Shown here in pieces: positions 49,830 through 58,549 of a stretch of 64,000 nt of DNA. The notes beneath the pieces are model-generated. The model saw only the letters and a program-made list of their open reading frames with translations, searched no databases and was not told the origin of the DNA. The position numbers were made by a program, and so were the translations under genes. Location: NCBI GenBank assembly GCA_016841725.1, contig JAENYP010000001.1, positions 310,001 to 374,000 of the forward strand, written 5' to 3'. The stretch's first letter is position 1. Every line of letters starts with the position of its first letter. The stretch is from Thermincola carboxydiphila (GTDB taxonomy: Bacteria; Bacillota; Thermincolia; Thermincolales; UBA2595).

Positions 49830-50931
49830 TTATTTTATAGAGGGTATCCCGTTCAGCGGGAATCCTTCCCGCTGCCTTAATCATCCCCACCAGTTCCTTT
49901 TTGGTAAGGGACTGTCCGCTGTCAGCTCCTGCGGCATGAGTAATCTGTTCCTCAACTACTGTACCATCTATATCATCAACTCCAAATGCCAGTGAGACCT
50001 GGGCCAGTTTAGGCCCTATCATAATCCAATAGGCCTTGATATGGTCAAAGTTGTCCAGCATCAGTCTGGATACTGCCAGCACTTTAAGGTCATCATACCC
50101 TGTCGTCCGGCTAAGCTTCGTCCCCTCCAGGGCGGTATTTTTCGGATGAAATGCCAGAGGGATAAAAGCCAGAAAGCCACCGCTCCGATCCTGAAGTTCA
50201 CGCAGTTTAATCAAATGGTCTATGCGTTCTTCCACAGTTTCTATATGTCCATACAACATTGTGGCATTTGTCAGCATACCCGCCTTATGGGCAGCTTCGT
50301 GCACCTCCAGCCATCTGGCGCCACTGATTTTTTTGTCACATATTTTGTCCCTGACCCTTTGAGCAAATACCTCCGCCCCACCCCCGGGAAGTGAATCCAG
50401 CCCTGCATCCATAAGACGGCGGATGACTTCCTCTATCGATAGGTTTTCGGTTTTGGCAAAATAGTCCAGCTCGACAGCAGTAAAGCCCTGGATGATTATG
50501 CCGGGTAATACCCGCCTGATCCGGCGCAGCATCTCCTCAAAGTACTGCAGTCTAAGCTTAGGGTTAAGCCCGCCGACAATGTGCAGCTCAGAGATGCCCT
50601 TGTCCCTCACTTCGACAGCTTTTCTCTCTATCTCATCAAGGCTCATGGTATAGGCCTCCGGGTCATCAGGCTTCTTCCCAAAGGCACACAACTTGCACAG
50701 GTTGTCACAGACATTGGTGTGATTGATATGGCGGTTTACAATAAAATAAGCATAGTCCCCGTTTTTCCTTTTTCTCACCATATCTGCCATATACCCTATA
50801 ACAAGCAGTTCATTGGAGCTCATCAACCTAACTCCGTCTTCAAAACTAAGCCTGGCACCATTATTTACTTTTTCAATTATGTCCAACAGTTTACTTTCGC
50901 TCAGCAGTTTACTTTCACTCAGCAGTTTCAT
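49813..50931 (-). CDS. mqnE: Aminofutalosine synthase (radical SAM)
   Basis: NHTNVCDNLCKLCAFGKKPDDPEAYTMS; GGLNPKLRLQYFEEML. Confidence 0.9.
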   Translation of the reverse strand: MKLLSESKLLSESKLLDIIEKVNNGARLSFEDGVRLMSSNELLVIGYMADMVRKRKNGDYAYFIVNRHINHTNVCDNLCKLCAFGKKPDDPEAYTMSLDEIERKAVEVRDKGISELHIVGGLNPKLRLQYFEEMLRRIRRVLPGIIIQGFTAVELDYFAKTENLSIEEVIRRLMDAGLDSLPGGGAEVFAQRVRDKICDKKISGARWLEVHEAAHKAGMLTNATMLYGHIETVEERIDHLIKLRELQDRSGGFLAFIPLAFHPKNTALEGTKLSRTTGYDDLKVLAVSRLMLDNFDHIKAYWIMIGPKLAQVSLAFGVDDIDGTVVEEQITHAAGADSGQSLTKKELVGMIKAAGRIPAERDTLYKIIEEGF

Positions 50932-50949
50932 TACTATCCCCCTTAGCGG

Positions 50950-51558
50950 CTAACTACCCTGCCATCTTTTGAAAAGGTGATGTTCTATCTTAAGTAAATC
51001 CAGGACCCTGCCAACAACGAAGTTAACCAGGTCTTCGATTGTCTCAGGCTTATGGTAAAATGCCGGAGCTGCCGGCACGATATGGACACCCATGCAGGCA
51101 AGTTCCAGCATGTTTTTAAGGTGTATCTGGTTGAACGGGGTTTCCCTGGGAACCACCACCAACTGCCGTTTCTCCTTCAGCATAATATCGGCAGCCCTTT
51201 CCACCAGGTTTTCCGAAGCCCCGCAAGCTATCCCGGAGAGGGTAGAAACAGTACATGGAATGATTATCATACCATCATTTCGGGCTGACCCGCTGGCAAT
51301 CTCGGCCCCAATATCCCTATAATCAAAATACCTCAGCGGGGCATCCCCGTTCAAGCCTAGATAACCCCCGATTTCCCTGGCCATGCCAGGGTCTCCGGGC
51401 TCAGGAAGGTCCCACGAAAGTTCTTCACGGAGGACCCTGAAACCCGGTCCGGTTATTGTCAGGCTGACCTCCTGGTTCAGCTTAAGTAAGGCCTGGAGCA
51501 TATTTCGCGCATAGATGGCGCCACTGGCTCCGGTAACAGCTATTATATATGAACCCAA
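50950..51558 (-). CDS. ubiX: UbiX-family flavin prenyltransferase
   Basis: AVTGASGAIYARNMLQALL; PCTVSTLSGIACG; VVVPRETPFNQIHLKNMLEL. Confidence 0.94.
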   Translation of the reverse strand: MGSYIIAVTGASGAIYARNMLQALLKLNQEVSLTITGPGFRVLREELSWDLPEPGDPGMAREIGGYLGLNGDAPLRYFDYRDIGAEIASGSARNDGMIIIPCTVSTLSGIACGASENLVERAADIMLKEKRQLVVVPRETPFNQIHLKNMLELACMGVHIVPAAPAFYHKPETIEDLVNFVVGRVLDLLKIEHHLFKRWQGS

Positions 51559-51586
51559 TCACATTCCCTCCAGTTTTGCTAACAGG

Positions 51587-52483
51587 CTACAGCAATATTT
51601 TGAGCCCAAATATAATATCGGCAAAAGTAAAAACGAACAGCATTACACTAAGTATGCCATTCATATTAAAAAAAGCGGCATCAAGCTTAGATAAGTCAGT
51701 TGGACTAACCAGTGAATGTTCATAGATCAGAATACCTGCCGCCAAAATTATTCCAAGCCAGTAGAAATAACCCATACCCAGAAGCAGTCCATCCCATACC
51801 AGAAGTACTATTGTCAATACATGCAGCAGGCCGGAAAACACCAGAGCCCATCTAAGGCCAAAAACTGCCGGAATCGAATGAATTCCTTCCTTCCGGTCAA
51901 ATTCGTAGTCCTGACATGAATAAATAATGTCAAAACCAGCTACCCAGGCAACTACCACGAATCCCAGGATTACTGCAGGAAGCTCCACTCTGCCCGTAAC
52001 TCCAACCCAGCTTCCTACAGGAGCAAGACCCAGAGACAGTCCCAAAACAAGGTGACACGCCCAGGTAAATCGTTTGGTATAAGAATAGAGACTTAATACC
52101 ATGACAGCTATGGGCATCAGCTTGACCGTAAGGGGAACCGGCAGGTTAAGCGGGTTAAGCTGCCACGCTGCAACCAGAAGCAGGCCCCATGACAGGGCCA
52201 CATAAACCCAGACCTCGGCAACCGAAAGAATGCCTTTGGGAAGATGCCTTCCGGCAGTTCGGGGATTTCTGGCATCTATATGACGGTCAATCAACCGGTT
52301 TAAAGCCATGGCGGCCGTCCTGGCACCTACCATGGCCAGAGTTATCCAAAGCAATTCGTACCCTGTGGGAAAATTCCTTTTGGCCAGGAAGGCTCCCATA
52401 AAAGCAAATGGCAGGGCAAACACAGTATGTTCAAATTTTATCATTTCAGCAAAATGGCGCACCCGGGCAAATGCCATATTCAA
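51587..52483 (-). CDS. UbiA-family prenyltransferase (menaquinone pathway)
   Basis: MALNRLIDRHIDARNPRTAGRHLPKG; DIIYSCQDYEFDRKEGIHSIPAVFG. Confidence 0.93.
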   Translation of the reverse strand: MNMAFARVRHFAEMIKFEHTVFALPFAFMGAFLAKRNFPTGYELLWITLAMVGARTAAMALNRLIDRHIDARNPRTAGRHLPKGILSVAEVWVYVALSWGLLLVAAWQLNPLNLPVPLTVKLMPIAVMVLSLYSYTKRFTWACHLVLGLSLGLAPVGSWVGVTGRVELPAVILGFVVVAWVAGFDIIYSCQDYEFDRKEGIHSIPAVFGLRWALVFSGLLHVLTIVLLVWDGLLLGMGYFYWLGIILAAGILIYEHSLVSPTDLSKLDAAFFNMNGILSVMLFVFTFADIIFGLKILL

Positions 52484-52502
52484 TCAGACCACCTCTCTCC
52501 AG

Positions 52503-54077
52503 CTACTCCTTAGCTGCTGCTACATTAGAGATAACAGATACAGGTTTAACCCCCACATGTACCGATACAACTCCCCCGGTCAGCTCATAGTAGTTTACGT
52601 TCTCCAGCCCCTGACGGGTAAATTCATCCTTCAGTTCCTTCTGGTGGGGAAAAACCTGCCACGAATTGTGGAGATATCTGTAAGGGCCTTCAATACCCGC
52701 TCCCAGTCTGCCAAGGAACGGTACACACCTGTTAAAATAAAAATTATATAACTGCTTAAAAAAAGGAACGGTAGGTTTGCTGAATTCAAGGCAGACAACG
52801 CGCCCTCCGGGCTTAATGACACGAATTATTTCCCTCAGGGTTTTTTTTAGGTCCGGAACATTCCGGAGCCCGAAACCAATTGTGGCACAATCGAAGGTAT
52901 TGTCAGGAAAAGGCATTTCCATGGCATTTCCCTGGATGTATTCGATATTATTTATCCCCTGCATGCCTTTCAGGTTGGTTTTTGCAATATCAAGCATTTC
53001 ACCACAGAAGTCAAGGCCGGTCACTCTTCCGGAAGGCCCTGCTTTTTTGGCCAATTCAACTGATATCATTCCTGTACCGCAGCAGACATCCAGAACGTGG
53101 TCACCCAGCCTTATTCCGGCTTTCTCAACAGTGAATTTTCTCCAAAATTTATCCCGGTTAAAACTCAGGAACGTGTTCATGGTATCATATTTATGAGCAA
53201 TAGACGAAAACACCGAGTGGACATATTGCTCCCTATCCCGGTAACCCTCGGGGATTTCCAGCCCACCTGGCGGTGTGTTTTTAAATTCTCCACACTGCCC
53301 TGTCTTCCTTAGCGGTACAGCAAGCTGACCATTCTTTAACTCATTGACCAGGCCTGCAAGGCCATCTCTTGCTTCTCCCGCCGGAAATCGCTGCAGTAAT
53401 TTGCCGGCAGCTTCAAAGTATGGCACAGCCAATTCCGTACCCAGGTTCCTTTCCATGATACCATAGCCCATTCCCAGGTTAAATCCTATTCCTGAAATGC
53501 TGGCCATTGCTTCACCCGAAACTGCAGCAAGCGCGCCTGCCATCCTAGCCGCTCCTTCAGTCAGGGCCGCACTTTCTTTTTCAATCACAAATAGGGCCAT
53601 CTTCATATCTGTCGCTTGAAGGCCCTGATGCTTTCTTCTCTGTAAGGCGCCATAATTCATATCGGCTATAACGGAAGCCAGGGGATTAAGGAATTGCAGA
53701 ATCTCCCCGGCACAAAGTTCCACAAAGAACCGGCCATAAAGATAATCTCCGGCCAACACCGGCAGCTGCGCCCCATCTTTGAGGTCTTCCTCAACCGGAT
53801 TCCTCACGCAGTTGTCAGGAACCCGAAACTGGACAGCTGAGGCCAGGTATATTAACTGAATCACTGCAGCAAGGCTGACCAGCCTGGACCCAGTATAACC
53901 CAAAAGCCTGCCGGAAAACAAAACCAGGGCCGGATGCAAATATTTTTGCACCGACTCTGTTTCAACATGGGCAAATTTGCTCAAATTCCCGGGTTTTATC
54001 TTAAAGGCTTTTGCCACTTTCTCGTCTACCGATTTTAAATCATCCAGAATCGATTCCAGGAATTCGGCTGCCATCAA
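52503..54077 (-). CDS. Fusion: degenerate trans-polyprenyl-synthase-like domain + MenG/UbiE methyltransferase
   Basis: N-terminus KYLHPALVLFSGRLLGYTGSRLVSLAAVIQLIYLASAVQFRVPDN...LPVLAGDYLYGRFFVEL (polyprenyl synthetase pattern without DDxxD); C-terminus VLDVCCGTGMISVELAKKAGPSGRVTGLDFCGEMLD...GFGLRNVPDLKKTLREIIRVIKPGG. Confidence 0.88.
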   Translation of the reverse strand: MMAAEFLESILDDLKSVDEKVAKAFKIKPGNLSKFAHVETESVQKYLHPALVLFSGRLLGYTGSRLVSLAAVIQLIYLASAVQFRVPDNCVRNPVEEDLKDGAQLPVLAGDYLYGRFFVELCAGEILQFLNPLASVIADMNYGALQRRKHQGLQATDMKMALFVIEKESAALTEGAARMAGALAAVSGEAMASISGIGFNLGMGYGIMERNLGTELAVPYFEAAGKLLQRFPAGEARDGLAGLVNELKNGQLAVPLRKTGQCGEFKNTPPGGLEIPEGYRDREQYVHSVFSSIAHKYDTMNTFLSFNRDKFWRKFTVEKAGIRLGDHVLDVCCGTGMISVELAKKAGPSGRVTGLDFCGEMLDIAKTNLKGMQGINNIEYIQGNAMEMPFPDNTFDCATIGFGLRNVPDLKKTLREIIRVIKPGGRVVCLEFSKPTVPFFKQLYNFYFNRCVPFLGRLGAGIEGPYRYLHNSWQVFPHQKELKDEFTRQGLENVNYYELTGGVVSVHVGVKPVSVISNVAAAKE

Positions 54078-54222
54078 TGTACCCCCTTATGCTAAACAAA
54101 TTGCATAAAGTATTAATAGATAAATAAAGTTTAACCCTCTATATATTCGTTACCCTGAAAACAAATCCTCCCCCTAAACTAAGATTTCACAAAAAAAGGT
54201 CAGAATATTCGAGAAAGTATAT

Positions 54223-55299
54223 TTAATCATGCTCATAAGCAACTACTTCAGCCACAAAAACCGTGGGGGCCTCAGCAAGGTCAATCATCTCCCCGTCAAC
54301 CGATACTATCGGCCGGGTCGGAAAATCACTATTCTGGTAAACAACTTTGCCGACAAGGCCATTATTTAGTTTCACCATGCTTCGCAGCGGGAAGGCGACC
54401 ACATTCCTCAGGAAGTTTGATGTCAGGCTGCGGTCAAGCCCACCGTCTGCCTGTGACCACAGAATCTCTCCGGCCTCATAAACAGGAAGTCTGGGGCGGT
54501 ATACCTTTTCCCTGATCAGCGCTGTATATATATCAGCAATGGCCACAATTCTACTGTATAGATGTATCTGGTTACCCTTTATCCCATTAGGATAGCCGCT
54601 GCCGTCAAGACGCTCATGGTGCTGCAGGGCTACTACCGGGGCATGCTTGTTGATACCATCAATACCGCTCAATACATCAAAACCTATCAGGGGGTGTTTT
54701 TTGACCACACGCATCTCGGTATCATTAAGCTTATCCGGTTTCCCCAAAATCTCACCCGGTATCATAAGCTTGCCTACATCATGGACCAGTGCGGCAAAAC
54801 AGAGAAACCGCATGTCAAGCTTGTCCATACCCATAGACTTGGCGGTAATAACGGATAGCAGGCTGACATCTGCCATATGTTCAAAAACGCTTGTTTCGGT
54901 GGACTTCATCCGAACCATTTCCGCAAAAGGCAATTCATTAATAATAATTTGCTCTACCAGTTCATGAGACACTTCGTTAATGACCTGTATATCAAAGGCC
55001 TTTCCCTCGACAATTTGGGATTTTGCTTTTTCCAGTTCTTTAACTGTTTCTCCGACAATTTTCTGGGGTCCGAATTCCTGGAGAAAAGAAAAACTGTCAT
55101 CAGTTACCCAAAGACGTTTGGCTCCCGCATTCCTGAGCCTAAGAATCATCTTTTCAGTCAGGACGGAATCCTCACCCAGCAGCTTAGTGCCATTCATGTT
55201 AAATACCGGTTCAGCCAGGGTCATCCCAGTTTTTACATCATCAATGCGTAATGAGAACAAGGCCTCATTCCCCTTTCTATGATTAGGGTTATTGTTCAA
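54223..55299 (-). CDS. HD-GYP domain protein (putative c-di-GMP phosphodiesterase)
   Basis: LVHDVGKLMIPGEIL...KHPLIGFDVL...ALQHHERLDGSGYPNGIKG. Confidence 0.92.
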   Translation of the reverse strand: MNNNPNHRKGNEALFSLRIDDVKTGMTLAEPVFNMNGTKLLGEDSVLTEKMILRLRNAGAKRLWVTDDSFSFLQEFGPQKIVGETVKELEKAKSQIVEGKAFDIQVINEVSHELVEQIIINELPFAEMVRMKSTETSVFEHMADVSLLSVITAKSMGMDKLDMRFLCFAALVHDVGKLMIPGEILGKPDKLNDTEMRVVKKHPLIGFDVLSGIDGINKHAPVVALQHHERLDGSGYPNGIKGNQIHLYSRIVAIADIYTALIREKVYRPRLPVYEAGEILWSQADGGLDRSLTSNFLRNVVAFPLRSMVKLNNGLVGKVVYQNSDFPTRPIVSVDGEMIDLAEAPTVFVAEVVAYEHD

Positions 55300-55388
55300 T
55301 GTTTTGACAGATAGCCTCTTTTTTCCTGCATTTTTGCAGGAAGAATCTTAATGTCCTTTAAAATAATACCAACCACTTCCTATAGGTT

Positions 55389-55649
55389 CTAAAAGTTCAA
55401 CCATCCCCCAATCAGGCGCTTTTCCATCTTTTGTATATGCAACTCCTTGTTATTGCCGCTATTGCCACCCGAATCACTGCCGCCACCGTTTTCTTTGTCG
55501 TTTTCTTTGCCCTCGCCATTACCACCCTTGGCAAGAAGCATATACATGAGTTCAGGCTCCTGCTTTTTGGCTTTGTTCTGTCCCTGAGACAAATCCGGGG
55601 TTGTTGCCTTTGCCACAGTCATTTTTATAAGTGGACATAGTATGGGCAA
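55389..55649 (-). pseudogene. RHS linker remnant (third copy)
   Basis: GQNKAKKQEPELMYMLLAKGGNGEGK...GGNSG matches the linker of both other RHS copies. Confidence 0.7.
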
Positions 55650-55671
55650 CGAGTTTTGATGCAGTTGCCCG

Positions 55672-55803
55672 TTACTTCACCCTCAGCGGAATATTTACAA
55701 TGATATTGTCCACAATTGCAGCAAAGAACCTGTCACCAAATTTTGGACGTTCTGGTAAACTATATTCATCTGTACTCTTTTCCTCTAATTTATTTTCATC
55801 CAT
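55672..55803 (-). pseudogene. Truncated RDD-like membrane protein remnant (43 aa)
   Basis: MDENKLEEKSTDEYSLPERPKFGDRFFAAIVDNIIVNIPLRVK; RBS aaggagaggg; resembles the start of RDD proteins, then stops. Confidence 0.4.
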
Positions 55804-55816
55804 AACATCCCTCTCC

Positions 55817-56465
55817 TTACACCTCTTTTCCCAGGACTTTACCGCTCTTTACATCAATTTTTACGCGGTACTTAATTGGGTATTGCTTTTCCATTGAAGG
55901 ACTGACGTTAAAAACCGCGTAATCTGAATTAATTTGCATTCTGGCAAAAGGCTGTTGATACTGAAAAATATTGTCCTTGCCAATTTCATTGATGGCAGTA
56001 TCATATAATTGTTTTATATCAGCAAACGCTAAGTTCTTTAACTTTAACTCTTTAATTTTTTTGGTCTTATAATAATCGTCATCATGGTAAGCTTCAACAA
56101 GTTCAATAATATTGCTATTTAAATTAACCGAAATTATAATTATGCCCCCTGGATTAGATTCATTGACACATGAGTTGAAACCAGTAATTTGCCTTTCCTT
56201 TATTTCCTTCTATTTCGTTCTTTCCAACAGAAATTATCTCTATGTCGGTTAAGACTGCATCTTTCCGCCATTCATGTGCGCGATTAATTGCATATGGCAA
56301 CCCATCTTCAACTGAATTAAGCGGTTTGTTAACTGGCCTCTCTGTGATATCCTGGAAGTCCAAAGGATGTTCCGGTGGTTTTTCCTGAAGTGCCCCAATG
56401 AACACATATGCTCCAATACAAACCATTAAGGTTATAATCGTGGCTCGCAAAGCGATTCTAAGCAC
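55817..56465 (-). pseudogene. Membrane-anchored PepSY-like protein with a frameshift (candidate orphan immunity gene)
   Basis: 56160..56465 ends ...YWFQLMCQ*, but the adjacent frame continues VNESNPGGIIIISVNLNSNIIELVEAYHD...QYPIKYRVKIDVKSGKVLGKEV*. Confidence 0.65.
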
Positions 56466-56484
56466 ATTAACACCCCGCTCTCCT

Positions 56485-57874
56485 TTAATCGTTAAATTGC
56501 CTAAACAAAAGCAAATATTCTATCGTTTCTCTGCCATATTCGGTTGCACCGTTATATTTAGTAAGAACTTGCTCTAATTGATTGTCTGTAGCTTTTTCTA
56601 AATTAATTTTTAAGTTTTCAGCTTTTAATTCTAATACTAACCCGGCATAAAAAATATTTTCTTCATCATCATCTCTAAGCTTATACCGAATAAAATCCTA
56701 TGTTTTTGTTATATTCAACAAAATTCAGGTGTTTAGAAACCAATTTTTCTAAATTATCTCTAAGTTCATATTCACTGATTCCCTGATTGGATTCCTTCTT
56801 ACTAAATCCCAACGGATCCACCCAATTCACCGGGTTATTCTCCACATAAGCATACTTATGCATACTCAACGGATTAGCCATATATCCAGGGAATACATCC
56901 CTGGTCATAAACCGCCCCAGCTTTGGCGCATAGTACCTGCTCCTCAGGTACAACAGGTCACCTTCTTCATCCCACAACTCCCCGGTATAGCCGAACGCAT
57001 TATGGTTTACGTTTCGGCCATCCTCGGACAGCTTCGCTCCTGGGGCAGGCACACCATATTCATCATAGTTATAGTGGTCCCGTATCGCGCCATTGGGACG
57101 AATCATCTGGCGCACACTGCCCAGGCCATCGTAAAGATAGTACAGCGGGTCCTGGGTTTCCGGCCTTGTATCATCTAATGCTTCTACCTTGATGCGCTCT
57201 AAGCCGTATGCATAGGCAGCCTGATAATTATCCTCATCATCAAATGTCATCAGAACTTGTGGAGCTAAATTTACAGCATCATTGAGATAATATGTACTTT
57301 CAAGCAGCTGAGGGTTCAGGCCAAGTTCCAGCAGTTCGGCAAATTTACCGTTTTTGTACCAGCCTAAATGTTTACCCTTGTTTTCAAATTTGCCCTTGCC
57401 GGTGTAGCCTTTTCCGTTGTTGGTTTTGTCTTTATCCTGGCCTTTGCCGGTATTATCTTTGTCCTGGTCTGGCCCTTTGCCGTTATTGGATTTATCTTTA
57501 TCATTACCCTTGCCGTTATCGCTTTTACCGCCATTGCCGTTATTGCTGCTGCCACCCGAATTACCGCCAGAATTGCCGCCGCTGTTTCCTTTGCCCTCGC
57601 CATTACCACCCTTGGCAAGAAGCATATACGTGAGTTCAGACTCCTGCTTCTTGGCTTTGTTCTGTCCGGGCGGGATATTTTCTTTTTTTTGTTCTTTCTC
57701 TTTTTCTTCTTGGTTATTCTTTAGCTTTTCTTCCTGGTTATTTTTCAGCCCTTCATTAATAATTTCCTTTACAGGGCTCTTGGTTGTCATCTTCAGGGTC
57801 TTGTTCCCGGCACCATCATAGTCATATATAACGAGCTTGTCCTGGGGCAAATCCACTTCAATAAGGCGGTTAGC
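56485..57874 (-). pseudogene. Orphan RHS core/tip cassette, frameshifted in its tip
   Basis: Core nearly identical to 59222..60280; no N-terminal repeats; tip ...YNKNIGFYSV* continues in another frame as FIRYKLRDDDEENIFYAGLVLELKAENLKINLEKATDNQLEQVLTKYNGATEYGRETIEYLLLFRQFND*. Confidence 0.8.
56792..57874. repeat. Direct duplication of the RHS core, copy A (copy B = 59222..60280)
   Basis: Near-identical over >1 kb; main difference is a 24-bp in-frame indel (EEKLKNNQ). Confidence 0.93.
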
Positions 57875-57883
57875 ACCTAAATA

Positions 57884-57927
57884 AAAAGCCTTGTATAGAA
57901 CATGAATAACTTCTATTCAAGGCTTTA
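57884..57927 (-). terminator. Terminator after the RHS immunity candidate
   Basis: AAAGCCTTGAATAGAA ... TTCTATACAAGGCTTTTTATTT on the minus strand. Confidence 0.75.
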
Positions 57928-57939
57928 AAGTCAAACTAT

Positions 57940-58536
57940 CTATTTAACCTCTTTTCTATAAACTTCTCCCGTATACACATCGATTTTTACGTAATATGAT
58001 TTTTTAGTTCTTTCATTAAATAATGTCACATCCCATGTTTCCATTCCATCGCGGAAAAGGTCATTCCCAGATACATAAACAACAATAAAGTCAGGTTCGT
58101 TATCAAAAGCCTTTTTTGCAAGTCTAATAGCATCTCCACTATCAATACTCCAAGCTGATATATTTAAATTACCAGGAACAATCTTGGAATCCCTTTCTTG
58201 GTCTATTATCTTCAAAATCTTGTTTTCCTTAGTATCAATATCAACAGTAATAATGTTAGGAACTCCATTCCTGTCTTTTTTATTATCTTTGAACCATATC
58301 TCTATTCTACCTTCGAGGTTTTTATCTAATGTCATACTTATTTTCCCTACCTGATAACTTCTATCATTCCAATATTTATCAACGTAAGGCTTTACTATCT
58401 CTACCATTTCTTTTGCACCTAATTTATTAGCGGGAATATCTTCGTTTATTATTTCTCCTCCACTTTTAAAGTAGTATATAATACTAACAATCAATGCTAT
58501 CAAAACTAAAGCAGTTATTAAAGCTTTATTTTTCAA
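57940..58536 (-). CDS. Membrane-anchored PepSY-like protein, candidate immunity protein for the RHS tip
   Basis: N-terminal TM; SGDAIRLAKKAF...WDVTLFNERTKKSYYVKIDVYTGEVYRKEV; starts 13 nt after the RHS stop. Confidence 0.65.
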   Translation of the reverse strand: MKNKALITALVLIALIVSIIYYFKSGGEIINEDIPANKLGAKEMVEIVKPYVDKYWNDRSYQVGKISMTLDKNLEGRIEIWFKDNKKDRNGVPNIITVDIDTKENKILKIIDQERDSKIVPGNLNISAWSIDSGDAIRLAKKAFDNEPDFIVVYVSGNDLFRDGMETWDVTLFNERTKKSYYVKIDVYTGEVYRKEVK

Positions 58537-58549
58537 AACACATCTCCCC

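Noticed and set aside
57292-57633. Cys/Tyr-rich 113-aa ORFs duplicated at 57292 and 59722
   Set aside because: They are the antisense of the low-complexity RHS linker; the duplication comes from the RHS core copies.
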